From contig PBNE01000003.1 of assembly GCA_002722885.1 (NCBI GenBank), positions 74,090 through 138,089 of the forward strand: a stretch of DNA of 64,000 nucleotides. The letters run 5' to 3'. The notes beneath the pieces are model-generated. The model was not told the origin of the DNA. It searched no databases and saw nothing but the letters and a program-made list of their open reading frames with translations. The number at the start of each line of letters is the position of its first letter. Positions within the stretch are counted from its first letter, which is position 1. The position numbers and the translations under genes were made by a program. The DNA is from Rhodospirillaceae bacterium (GTDB taxonomy: Bacteria; Pseudomonadota; Alphaproteobacteria; SP197). Below are positions 34,739 through 43,561 of the stretch, piece after piece.

Positions 34739-36209
34739 TACGCAACCTTTCGCCCTGGCAACAGCCGGACGTGACGGCCTGGTGCTCTCGGCCGTCAACC
34801 AGCAGGCCGAGATCGAGGGCCTCAAATCCGGCATGCGGCTGGCCGATGCCCATGCGCTCTTTCCCGCGCTCCGGGTCCACCAGGCCGACGAGGAGGCCGA
34901 TCGCCAGAGTTTGCTGCGGCTGGCCCTGTGGTGTGGCCGCTTCACTCCCTGGACCGCGCCCAACGGCACCGACGGCCTGGTGCTCGACATCACAGGCTGC
35001 GCCCATCTTTTCGGCGGCGAGGAGGCTCTGATGGCCGAACTCGTAGGCGCTCTTGTCGGACTCGGCTTCGAAGCACGGCTGGGTCTCGCCGACACCGCCG
35101 CCGCAGCCTGGGCCTGTGCCCGGTTTGCCGACGATCCCGTGACAATCCTGCCCGTGGACGGCACGGCTACGGCACTGGCGCCCTTTCCCGTGGAGGGTCT
35201 CGACCTCAACAAAGACGCCGCCATGGTTCTGCGCCGCATGGGACTTTCGACCATCGGGGCGCTTTACGACATTCCGCGCACCTCCCTGGGCCGCCGCTTC
35301 CGTACCACCAAGGAGGGCGAGACCGTGCTGGAACGACTGGACCGCGCCCTAGGCCGGATCTCCGAACCGCTGTCACCTTTGATGCCCCAGCCGCAGTACC
35401 TCCGCCGCATGGCCTTCAGCGAACCGCTGATGCTGCGTGACGGGCTCGAGGCCGCCCTGCGGCATCTCGCCGCCGAGCTCACGCAGGCTCTGGACAGGGA
35501 CCACAAGGGTGCGCGGCGGTATACGCTTTGGTGCTACCGGGTCGACGGCGGCATCGAACAGCGCCCCATTTCCCTTGCCCGTTCCAGTCACGATCCCGAG
35601 CACCTGCTGCGTCTGTTTGCCGAGCGGCTTGACGACATCGATGCCGGGTTCGGGATTGATGTCGTGACACTTCATGCCAGCCGCATCGAGACCACGATCA
35701 ACGACCAGCTCTCCCTGACCCGTGGCGGTCGTGCGCGTGACGGGGTCGATCGGCTGGTCGACCGCCTGATCAACAGGCTCGGCACCGCAGCCGTGATCCG
35801 GCCGCAGCCGGTCGAAAGCCACCTGCCCGAACGCGCCTGCCGCCGTGTCCCTCCCGATATTGCCGAAGACACGGCATGGTCCGACCACATGCCGCCGGAA
35901 CGCCAGGCCCGGCCCTTCCGCCTTTTCATGCGCCCCGAAGCCATCGAGGTCATGGCCGAGGTGCCCGACGGACCACCGCTGATCTTCACCTGGCGGCGGG
36001 TCACCCGCCGGGTGGCGCATGCCGCCGGGCCCGAACGCATCGCCCCGGAGTGGTGGACCACCCCGGTCGAACCCGATGAAGCCCTGCGCGATTACTACCA
36101 GGTCGAAGACACCGCCGGCCGCCGCTACTGGCTCTTTCGCGCCGGTCTCTATCAGGACAGCGCCACCAAGAGCCCGCCGTCCTGGTACGTCCACGGCCTC
36201 GACGGATGA
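34629..36209 (+). CDS. imuB: ImuB, Y-family polymerase-like mutagenesis protein
   Basis: From the GTG at 34629, preceded by GGAG, the protein has 526 residues. It begins RRVISVWLPRWPVDRLRR, then DGLVLSAVNQQAEIEGLKSG, DGLVLDITGCAHLFGGEEAL and GFEARLGLADTAAAAWACAR, the Y-polymerase-like N-half. It ends with the ImuB-specific tail LIFTWRRVTRRVAHAAGPER and YYQVEDTAGRRYWLFRAGLY. ImuB lacks catalytic polymerase acidic residues and links DnaE2 and ImuA to the β-clamp. An upstream ATG at 34530 would extend deep into imuA. A 28-nt gap separates it from dnaE2. Confidence 0.95.
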   Translation: MRRVISVWLPRWPVDRLRREHRIRRKSSTSPSVRPDDTQPFALATAGRDGLVLSAVNQQAEIEGLKSGMRLADAHALFPALRVHQADEEADRQSLLRLALWCGRFTPWTAPNGTDGLVLDITGCAHLFGGEEALMAELVGALVGLGFEARLGLADTAAAAWACARFADDPVTILPVDGTATALAPFPVEGLDLNKDAAMVLRRMGLSTIGALYDIPRTSLGRRFRTTKEGETVLERLDRALGRISEPLSPLMPQPQYLRRMAFSEPLMLRDGLEAALRHLAAELTQALDRDHKGARRYTLWCYRVDGGIEQRPISLARSSHDPEHLLRLFAERLDDIDAGFGIDVVTLHASRIETTINDQLSLTRGGRARDGVDRLVDRLINRLGTAAVIRPQPVESHLPERACRRVPPDIAEDTAWSDHMPPERQARPFRLFMRPEAIEVMAEVPDGPPLIFTWRRVTRRVAHAAGPERIAPEWWTTPVEPDEALRDYYQVEDTAGRRYWLFRAGLYQDSATKSPPSWYVHGLDG

Positions 36210-36237
36210 CGACGATGACAAGCAAGGAGACAACGCC

Positions 36238-39200
36238 ATGACCGCCTATGCCGAACTGCAGGTCACGACGAACTTCAGCTTTCTGCGCGGGGGCTCGCAT
36301 CCCGAAGAGCTGGTGGAGCAGGCCGCTGCGCTGGGCATGCAGGCCATCGGTGTCACCGACCGCAACACGCTGTCAGGTGTCGTGCGTGCCCATGTCGCGG
36401 CCAAGGCGGCCGGCATCAAGATCCTGGTCGGCGCCAGGCTGGACCTTCAGGATGGCCCCAGCCTGCTGTGTTACCCGCGCGACCGTGCGGCCTATGGCCG
36501 GCTCAGCCGCCTGCTCACCCTGGGCCAGAGGCGCACGGGAAAGGGTCAGTGCCTGCTGTTCACCGATGACGTCATCGCCCACGCCGAAGGTCAAGTCCTG
36601 ATCGCGCTCGCCCCCGCCAACCTACCGGACGAGGGTTTTGCACAGAAACTGCTCCGTTTGAAGGAACGGCTGGAGCGGGCGACCGGCTACGTCCAAGGGC
36701 ATTCCGGTCACTCTCTTCCGTCATCGCCCCACGTGATGGGGCAATCCATCTCCCACCGGTGCAGCCCGCACGATCAGGAGTTGGGTGCCCCGGTTAAGCC
36801 GGGGCATGACGGGTTGGTTGAGGCAAAGGAAAGCCAGGGAACGCGCCTCTACCTTGCCTGCCATCAGCTTTACCGGGGAAACGACAGGGCCCACCTGGCG
36901 GCATTGAGTACACTTGCGGATACGACCGACATCCCTCTGGTGGCGACCAACGACGTGCACCATCACGTCGCCGAACGGCGGGCCCTACAGGATGTTCTGA
37001 CGGCGATCCGCGAACACACCAGCGTGCAGCAGGCCGGTTACCGCTTGAGCGCCAATGCCGAGCGACATCTGAAGCAGCCCGGGGAGATGACGCGGCTGTT
37101 CGCCGATCAACCCGATGCGCTGGCCCGCACGGTGGAGATCACCGATCTCATCACCTTCAATCTCGACGAACTGCGCTACGAGTACCCCGACGAGCCCGTG
37201 CCCGACGGCCTCAGCGCCCAGAAGCATCTGACCGACCTGGCGCGCAAGGGCGCTGCCTGGCGTTTTCCCAGAGGTGTGCCCGAGAAGATCAGGGCCGTGC
37301 TGGAACATGAACTCAGCTTGATCGACTCACTCGACTATGCGCCCTACTTCCTCACCGTCTACGACATCGTGCGGTTCGCCCGCAGCCAGAACATCCTGTG
37401 CCAGGGCCGTGGCTCGGCCGCCAACTCAGCGGTCTGCTACTGCCTGGGTATCACCTCGGTCGACCCGACCAAGATCGACCTGCTGTTCGAGCGGTTCGTC
37501 TCGGCCGAACGCAAGGAACCGCCCGATATCGACGTCGACTTCGAACACGAGCGGCGCGAGGAGGTCATTCAGTATCTCTATCGCCGCTACGGCCGCGACC
37601 GGGCGGGCCTGGCCGCGACCGTGATCAGCTATCGCGCACGAAGCGCGGTACGCGAGGTCGGCAAGGCCATGGGCCTGAGTGAGGACACGGTCGCCGCACT
37701 CGCCAGCACGGTCTGGGGCATGCATGGCGAAACCGAGTTTCCCGAGGAGCGGGTGCGCGAGGCCGGGCTCGATCCGGCCGACCCGTTGCTGCGCCGCACG
37801 GTCGAACTGGCGGCCGAACTGATCGGCTTTCCGCGCCATCTCTCCCAGCATGTCGGCGGCTTTGTCCTGACCCGCGGACCGTTGAGCGAGATCGTGCCGA
37901 TCGGCAACGCCGCCATGGAGGACCGCACCGTGGTGGAATGGGACAAGGATGACCTGCAGGCCCTGGGCCTTCTGAAGGTCGATGTCCTGGGGCTCGGCAT
38001 GCTGACCTGCATCCGCAAGGCCTTCAGCCTGCTGAGCCACCACAAGAACCTTCATTACACGCTGGCCACGCTGCCAACCGAGGACCCGATGGTCTATGAC
38101 ATGCTGTGTCGGGCCGATTCCCTGGGTGTCTTCCAGGTCGAAAGCCGGGCGCAGATGAACATGCTGCCGCGTCTGAAGCCACGGAAGTTCTATGACCTCG
38201 TCATCGAGGTCGCGATCGTGCGGCCCGGCCCGATCCAGGGCGACATGGTCCATCCCTATCTGCGCCGGCGCGACGGGATCGAGGAGATCATCTATCCCGC
38301 ACCGGCCCCTGAACACGGGCCTGAGGACGAGCTGAAGAGGGTTCTGGAGAAAACGCTGGGCGTGCCGCTGTTCCAGGAGCAGGCCATGAAGATCGCCATC
38401 GAGGCGGCGAAGTTCACGCCGGACGAAGCCAATGCCCTGCGCCATTCCATGGCGACCTTCCGCAAGCGCGGCACACTGCACCTGCTGAAGGACAAGATGG
38501 TCGGGCGCATGGCCAAGCGCGGCTATAACGCGGAGCTTGCCGAGCGCTGCTTCAGCCAGATCGAAGGCTTCGGCGAATACGGCTTTCCCGAATCCCACGC
38601 CGCCAGCTTCGCCCTGCTGGTTTATGTCTCGTCATGGCTGAAGTGCCATCATCCCGAGGTCTTCGCCTGCGCCCTGCTGAACGCGCAGCCCATGGGCTTT
38701 TACGCCCCTGCCCAGATCGTGCGCGGCGCCCGTGACCACGGTGTCGAGGTGCGTGCGGTCGACGTGAATCACAGCCACTGGGACAACACACTGGAGCCCA
38801 CGCCCGACGGCCGTTTCGCCCTCCGCCTGGGCATGCGCCAGGTCGACGGGATGCGCGAGGACGATGCCGGGCGCATCATGGCCGCCCGGCACGAACCCTA
38901 TCCCGATGTCGAAGAGGTCTGGCGCCGCGCCGGGGTCAACGCCGCCTGTGTCGAACGGCTGGCTTCGGCTGATACCTTCCGCTCTATCGGGCTGGACCGG
39001 CGCCAGGCGCTGTGGGATGCTCGCGCCCTCGTGAAGGGCCCTACCCTGCCCCTGTTCGAAGCCGCAGACCAGCGCGAACAGGGTGGTGAACCCGAGGTCC
39101 TGCTGCCCGCGATGGCGTTGTCCGAACATGTCGTCGCCGACTACCAGACCGCCAGGCTGTCGCTGAAGGCGCACCCAGTCTCGTTCCTGCGCCGCAAACT

Positions 39201-39657
39201 GGCGCGTATGGGTTGCCTCGACGCCGGCACCATCGCCCGGGCCCGCGACGGCCAGCGTGCCGTGATGACCGGGATTGTTCTGGTGCGGCAGCGCCCGGGC
39301 AGCGCCAAAGGCGTGATCTTCATGACCCTGGAGGATGAAACCGGTGTCGTGAATGCAGTGGTCAGGCCCAAGACCATGGAGGCCTACCGCAAGGTCGTCA
39401 TAAAGGCCCGGCTGGTTCTGATCCGGGGGCGGATTCAGCGCGCCGGCGACATCATCCATCTGGTCGCCGACAAGCTGGAGGACATGACACCCGAACTGGC
39501 CGTGCTGGCCGAAGGCGGCGAGACCCTGCGCCAGGCGCTGGACCGCGCCGACGAGGTCACCCGGCCGAGCCTGCGCGACGAGGCCTATCTCGGCGCAACC
39601 CTGTCACGGCACCCCCGGAACCAGCGCGTGACCCCGAAGTCACGGGATTTTCACTAA
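36238..39657 (+). CDS. dnaE2: Error-prone DNA polymerase DnaE2
   Basis: The 1139-residue C-family polymerase starts TAYAELQVTTNFSFLRGGSH (PHP domain). It contains the palm motifs ILCQGRGSAANSAVCYCLGI and PPDIDVDFEHERREEVIQYL, then ESHAASFALLVYVSSWLKCH and a C-terminal OB fold (TGIVLVRQRPGSAKGVIFMT). It performs translesion synthesis after DNA damage together with ImuA/ImuB. Residues about 155–200 (GYVQGHSGHSLPSSPHVMGQ… to …GLVEAKESQGT) are foreign to the family: they are encoded by a palindromic repeat element inserted in frame within the PHP domain. The reading frame stays open, so the polymerase is probably still made. Confidence 0.95.
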   Translation: MTAYAELQVTTNFSFLRGGSHPEELVEQAAALGMQAIGVTDRNTLSGVVRAHVAAKAAGIKILVGARLDLQDGPSLLCYPRDRAAYGRLSRLLTLGQRRTGKGQCLLFTDDVIAHAEGQVLIALAPANLPDEGFAQKLLRLKERLERATGYVQGHSGHSLPSSPHVMGQSISHRCSPHDQELGAPVKPGHDGLVEAKESQGTRLYLACHQLYRGNDRAHLAALSTLADTTDIPLVATNDVHHHVAERRALQDVLTAIREHTSVQQAGYRLSANAERHLKQPGEMTRLFADQPDALARTVEITDLITFNLDELRYEYPDEPVPDGLSAQKHLTDLARKGAAWRFPRGVPEKIRAVLEHELSLIDSLDYAPYFLTVYDIVRFARSQNILCQGRGSAANSAVCYCLGITSVDPTKIDLLFERFVSAERKEPPDIDVDFEHERREEVIQYLYRRYGRDRAGLAATVISYRARSAVREVGKAMGLSEDTVAALASTVWGMHGETEFPEERVREAGLDPADPLLRRTVELAAELIGFPRHLSQHVGGFVLTRGPLSEIVPIGNAAMEDRTVVEWDKDDLQALGLLKVDVLGLGMLTCIRKAFSLLSHHKNLHYTLATLPTEDPMVYDMLCRADSLGVFQVESRAQMNMLPRLKPRKFYDLVIEVAIVRPGPIQGDMVHPYLRRRDGIEEIIYPAPAPEHGPEDELKRVLEKTLGVPLFQEQAMKIAIEAAKFTPDEANALRHSMATFRKRGTLHLLKDKMVGRMAKRGYNAELAERCFSQIEGFGEYGFPESHAASFALLVYVSSWLKCHHPEVFACALLNAQPMGFYAPAQIVRGARDHGVEVRAVDVNHSHWDNTLEPTPDGRFALRLGMRQVDGMREDDAGRIMAARHEPYPDVEEVWRRAGVNAACVERLASADTFRSIGLDRRQALWDARALVKGPTLPLFEAADQREQGGEPEVLLPAMALSEHVVADYQTARLSLKAHPVSFLRRKLARMGCLDAGTIARARDGQRAVMTGIVLVRQRPGSAKGVIFMTLEDETGVVNAVVRPKTMEAYRKVVIKARLVLIRGRIQRAGDIIHLVADKLEDMTPELAVLAEGGETLRQALDRADEVTRPSLRDEAYLGATLSRHPRNQRVTPKSRDFH
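36718..36812. repeat. Palindromic intergenic-type repeat inserted in frame in dnaE2
   Basis: The 95-nt element has terminal inverted ends CCGTCAT…ATGACGG and two inner hairpins: GCCCC-ACGTGAT-GGGGC (36726–36742) and TGCCCCGG-TTAAG-CCGGGGCA (36786–36806). This is the build of the dispersed palindromic repeats common between genes in alphaproteobacteria. Here it lies within dnaE2 codons 161–192 without breaking the frame. Confidence 0.75.
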
Positions 39658-39763
39658 GTCGTTCCTCTTCCTAGACACCGCAACGAGACCGAACTCGAGG
39701 CATCGTCTGTCCGAGATCCCGGATGTCGCTGTGCTCCTCCGGGATGACAAAGCGGAGATGAGG

Positions 39764-41011
39764 CTAGAACCGGTCGGCCCGGAACGGAGCAAGGTCGAGG
39801 CCGGGATCGCGACCCGAAACGATCTCGGCGACGATTTCGCCGGTACGGGCGCCGAGCGTGAGGCCGAGATGCTGGTGGCCGAAGGCGAACCAACAATCCG
39901 ACACACCAGGGGCCGGTCCGATCACAGGACGGAAATCGGGCATGGTCGGACGGCATCCCATCCAGACCGTGGCGAAATGATCGTCAACCGACTGCGTTTC
40001 CTTGAGCAGACCGCAGCTGCGACGCCAGATCGACCACGCACGATCGTCGTTCTCGACGCCGTCAACACCGGCAAACTCGACCGTCCCGGCAAAACGCAGG
40101 CCCGTCGTCATCGGGTTGATGCCACAGGCCAGTTCGTAGTGGATCGCAGGCCGTGACAGGCGCGTCTCCACCTCGGGCACCTCAATGTGATAGCCCCGCT
40201 CGGTGTCGAGCAGCACCTTGATGCCCATCATACGTGCGACCTGATTCGAGAACGCACCGGCGGCGACCACCAGCTTGTCGACAGGATGCTCGCCCTGGTC
40301 ACTCAAAACAGCCGTGGGACGACCGTTTTCGATGCGGATTCCTGTCACATCGGCCTGAATCACCTGACCGCCGGCCACCACGGTCTCATCGGCAATGGCC
40401 CGGGTCAGAAGTGAGGGATTGGTCGTGCTGTAGGACATCGGAAAGTAGACCGCGCGCGGCACCGCGTCAGTGAACGAGGGTTCGAGCTGCCGCAGTTCCT
40501 CGGTGCTCAACTCCTCTTGCACGGCGCCCAGTGCGGCATTCGCTTCGCGCCGTCCGGCGTCAGCCTGAAACTGCTCTTCGGTTCGATAAATGCCGAGCGA
40601 TCCGTTGCGACGGATGAACGCATCTGCCGGTGTGTCTCGCACGACGGCATCATAAGCCTCCTGCGTACCGGCGAGTAGATCGGACATCGCCGCGGCGGTG
40701 CGCTGTTTGTCGGCCGAGGTGCAGCCCTTCGTCATGGCCAGAAGCCAGGGCATGAACCGCAGGAGATAGGACCAGCGGATCGTCACCGTGGCATCGCTGC
40801 CGAACAGCATGCCCGGGATATCCCGCAGAAGATCGGGACCCGGCGGCTGAACCGATGACCCGCGCCCGGAGATCACGCCGGCGTTGCCGAAGGAGCAGCC
40901 CATGCCGGGCTCAAGCCGGTCGATCAGCGTCGTCTCGTGGCCTGATTTCTGGAGAAACCGTGCGCAACTGGCGCCGACAATGCCGGCGCCGATGACCGTG
41001 ACATGACCCAT
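39764..41011 (-). CDS. D-amino-acid dehydrogenase-like FAD oxidoreductase (DadA family)
   Basis: From ATG 41011 the 415-residue protein begins GHVTVIGAGIVGASCARFLQ, a DAO-type FAD-binding start. GCSFGNAGVISGRGSSVQPP, TTNPSLLTRAIADETVVAGG, DKLVVAAGAFSNQVARMMGI and RPTMPDFRPVIGPAPGVSDC follow, ending GHQHLGLTLGARTGEIVAEI, as in DadA. Such enzymes oxidise D-amino acids or related secondary amines such as hydroxyproline to imines and pass electrons to the respiratory chain. An earlier in-frame start (41086) adds 25 residues without likeness. It diverges from the CoA-transferase gene across a 73-nt gap. Confidence 0.9.
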   Translation of the reverse strand: MGHVTVIGAGIVGASCARFLQKSGHETTLIDRLEPGMGCSFGNAGVISGRGSSVQPPGPDLLRDIPGMLFGSDATVTIRWSYLLRFMPWLLAMTKGCTSADKQRTAAAMSDLLAGTQEAYDAVVRDTPADAFIRRNGSLGIYRTEEQFQADAGRREANAALGAVQEELSTEELRQLEPSFTDAVPRAVYFPMSYSTTNPSLLTRAIADETVVAGGQVIQADVTGIRIENGRPTAVLSDQGEHPVDKLVVAAGAFSNQVARMMGIKVLLDTERGYHIEVPEVETRLSRPAIHYELACGINPMTTGLRFAGTVEFAGVDGVENDDRAWSIWRRSCGLLKETQSVDDHFATVWMGCRPTMPDFRPVIGPAPGVSDCWFAFGHQHLGLTLGARTGEIVAEIVSGRDPGLDLAPFRADRF

Positions 41012-41084
41012 GGTGTTCTGCCGCCCCGTTCCAGACCAGACGGGAGTATTGCAGCATGGCAGGCGCGCGGCCATCCTTGTCGCC

Positions 41085-42521
41085 ATGACTAGCCACTCAG
41101 AACCGCATTCGACCGATCACGTCCTCTTTCAGTCCATGATCGAAGCGTTGACCGGTGGCGAACGCGAGATCGCCTTCCACGGCGACGGCGATCTGCCCTC
41201 GGCCTTTGCGATCACGGATCTGGCGGCGGCGGCCTTCGGGGCCGCGGGCACGGCGCTGGCCGACTTCTGCGATCTTCACACCTATGACATCTCGCCCTGG
41301 CGCGCGATCAAGTCGCTCTTCATGCCGTCGCAACGCCATCGTCGTCTGGATGTCAGCGTCGATCGCAGGCTGGCGTCGTTCTGGTTCGGCTGGTCGATCC
41401 ACCCGCACGGTTGGGAAATGCCAAGCCTCTGGGACCCCATCGCCGGTGTCTATGAAGCGACCGACGGCTGGATCTGGCTTCACACCAACGCCCCCCATCA
41501 TCGCGACGCCGCGCTGCGCGTGCTCGGCTGCGACAATGACCGGGAGAGTGTCGCTGCGGCTGTGAAGACCTGGGAGATGACAGAGCTGGAGAGCGCCATC
41601 GTGGCCGAACACGGCTGTGCTGCGGCGATACTCTCGCTCGATGCCTGGGCAGCCCACCCCCAGGGCCAGGCGGTGGCCAGCGAACCGCTGATCGCCAAGG
41701 AGTGGCATCAGCCGCAGGATCCGCGCCAGTGGTCGTTCGATCCGGAACGACCACTGGCTGATTTCAAGGTTCTCGATCTGACGCGTGTGCTGGCCGGACC
41801 GATCGCGGGCCGCTTCCTGGCAGCCTATGGCGCCAAGGTCCTGCGCATCGATCCGCCGTGGTGGAGTGAGCCCGGCGTGGTGCCCGAAATGACGCTGGGC
41901 AAACGCTGCGCCGGCCTCGACCTCTCAAAGGATGATGGCCGAGAGGTCTTCCGGACCTTGATCTCCGAGTGTGATGTGATGCTGCACGGCTACCGCGCCG
42001 ATGCCCTGGAACGGCTCGGCTTCGGCGCCGAGGAACGGCGTGCGATCAACCCGAACGTCATCGACGTCTCGCTCAATGCCTATGGTTGGACGGGCCCGTG
42101 GCGCGACCGGCGCGGCTTCGACAGCCTGGTTCAAATGTCGAGCGGCATTGCCGATCAGGGCATGGCCTGGGCCGGCGCCGACAAACCCACGCCGCTACCG
42201 GTCCAGGCCCTGGACCACGCCACCGGCCACCTGCTGGCCGCCGCCGCCATCGGCGGACTCTCGAGCCGCCTTCTGACCGGCGATGTCATGACCCTGCGCC
42301 TGTCGCTGGCTCGCACAGCGCATCTGCTGACATCCCAGGGACGCGTTGCTTCCGGTGACGCGCTGAAGGCGGAAACAGCCGATGATCTCGACCCCACGAT
42401 CGAGCAGACAGACTGGGGCCCGGCACAACGCCTGCGCTGGCCCCTCGCCATCCAGGACTGCCCGGCCCGCTGGGATCGACCCGCTACGGATCTGAGGTCA
42501 GCTCCACCAGAGTGGCCCTAG
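41085..42521 (+). CDS. Class-III CoA-transferase (CaiB/BaiF family)
   Basis: The 478-residue protein has a divergent N-terminal half (SAFAITDLAAAAFGAAGTAL, GWIWLHTNAPHHRDAALRVL). The C-terminal half carries the clearest family segments: LADFKVLDLTRVLAGPIAGR, FLAAYGAKVLRIDPP, GKRCAGLDLSKDDGREVFRT and VIDVSLNAYGWTGPWRDRRG. Members move CoA between carboxylic acids such as carnitine or bile acids. The order of segments suggests a two-part CaiB-like protein with a degenerate first half. The start (ATG 41085) avoids overlap with the divergent DadA-like gene. It converges on the LacI gene with a 4-nt overlap. The substrate is unknown. Confidence 0.85.
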   Translation: MTSHSEPHSTDHVLFQSMIEALTGGEREIAFHGDGDLPSAFAITDLAAAAFGAAGTALADFCDLHTYDISPWRAIKSLFMPSQRHRRLDVSVDRRLASFWFGWSIHPHGWEMPSLWDPIAGVYEATDGWIWLHTNAPHHRDAALRVLGCDNDRESVAAAVKTWEMTELESAIVAEHGCAAAILSLDAWAAHPQGQAVASEPLIAKEWHQPQDPRQWSFDPERPLADFKVLDLTRVLAGPIAGRFLAAYGAKVLRIDPPWWSEPGVVPEMTLGKRCAGLDLSKDDGREVFRTLISECDVMLHGYRADALERLGFGAEERRAINPNVIDVSLNAYGWTGPWRDRRGFDSLVQMSSGIADQGMAWAGADKPTPLPVQALDHATGHLLAAAAIGGLSSRLLTGDVMTLRLSLARTAHLLTSQGRVASGDALKAETADDLDPTIEQTDWGPAQRLRWPLAIQDCPARWDRPATDLRSAPPEWP

Positions 42522-43558
42522 GTCGTCTCGCCCAGAAGCAGGCTGGTCTCCAGCACGGTGCGCCTGCGAGGGAAGCCGCCTTTGCTGAGGCGCGTGATCA
42601 TAGCCTCTGCTGCCTGCTGCCCGAGGTCGAACCCCGGCGAACGGACCGTCGTGAGAACAGGGTCGGAGAACTGCCAGAAGTCGAAGGCGTTAAAACCGGT
42701 CACGAGGACGTCGTGAGGAGCCGAGAGACCCCGAACCTTGAGATCTTTCAGCACCGCAATCCCGATCTGGTCGTTGGTCGCCATGATCGCGTCGGGCAGG
42801 CCGTTTGATTCGAGGCAGGAGATCATGGCCGCTGACGTCTGGCCGAAATCTCCGGTGCCGCAGGCCATAGACTCCATCGAGGCGCCGGGGACCGCCGCGA
42901 CCGCCTCGGCGATCCCGCGCTCACGCTCGGTGACCGCCTGCCAGTGATTGTGCGACTGCTTGAGCAGGAGGATCGACCGTGCGCCTCGACCAAGAACATG
43001 GTCGCCAAGCTCACGGGCGCCGGCGCGGTCGCTCTGCAGGACACAGCACGCATCACGATGCTCGGACGGCAGGGATTCAAGAAGCAGAACGAACGGCTGC
43101 CCTGTGGCTGCTGCGGTGCGCACGATGTCACGCCGCACTGCACGGTCGCCAGACGGAAGGATGCACAAGCCATCGGTCTGCCGGTGGCGGATGAGTCTGG
43201 AAGTCCTAACGCGGTCGGCCGTGAGGCCTTCGATCTGCAGGGTGTAACCGTTGTGGTTCAGCGCATCACCGAGCCCTGAGACAAGCTGCGTCGTGTAACC
43301 ATCCGAAAGATAGGTCGGCGATTCATCGACCACGATGAGACCGACCGAACGGGTCTCGGCCATGCGGATGCTGCGCGCGGCGCTGTGCGGACGGTAGTTC
43401 AGGTCACTGACGGCCGCGGCGATCCGTTCGCGTGTCTCGTCGGTCATCGTACCGTCGCGACCGTTGATGAAGTTCGAGACACTCATCGCCGAAACCTCGG
43501 CGCGGCGTGCGACGTCGTTCAGCGTTGTGCGTCGGCCCGGTGGAGCCGTTTCAACCAT
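42518..43558 (-). CDS. LacI-family transcriptional regulator
   Basis: The 346-residue repressor has an N-terminal helix-turn-helix and hinge (TLNDVARRAEVSAMSVSNFI, then YRPHSAARSIRMAETRSVGL) and a periplasmic-binding-like effector domain (VLGRGARSILLLKQSHNHWQ, PDAIMATNDQIGIAVLKDLK, TVRSPGFDLGQQAAEAMITR). It is 3 nt downstream of the MttB-family gene on the same strand, so it probably controls this methylamine/betaine-type operon in response to its substrate. Confidence 0.9.
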   Translation of the reverse strand: MVETAPPGRRTTLNDVARRAEVSAMSVSNFINGRDGTMTDETRERIAAAVSDLNYRPHSAARSIRMAETRSVGLIVVDESPTYLSDGYTTQLVSGLGDALNHNGYTLQIEGLTADRVRTSRLIRHRQTDGLCILPSGDRAVRRDIVRTAAATGQPFVLLLESLPSEHRDACCVLQSDRAGARELGDHVLGRGARSILLLKQSHNHWQAVTERERGIAEAVAAVPGASMESMACGTGDFGQTSAAMISCLESNGLPDAIMATNDQIGIAVLKDLKVRGLSAPHDVLVTGFNAFDFWQFSDPVLTTVRSPGFDLGQQAAEAMITRLSKGGFPRRRTVLETSLLLGETT

Positions 43559-43561
43559 GGC

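Noticed and set aside
37426-38598. Antisense frame of 390 codons within dnaE2
   Set aside because: It is low in family likeness and opposite to conserved polymerase motifs.
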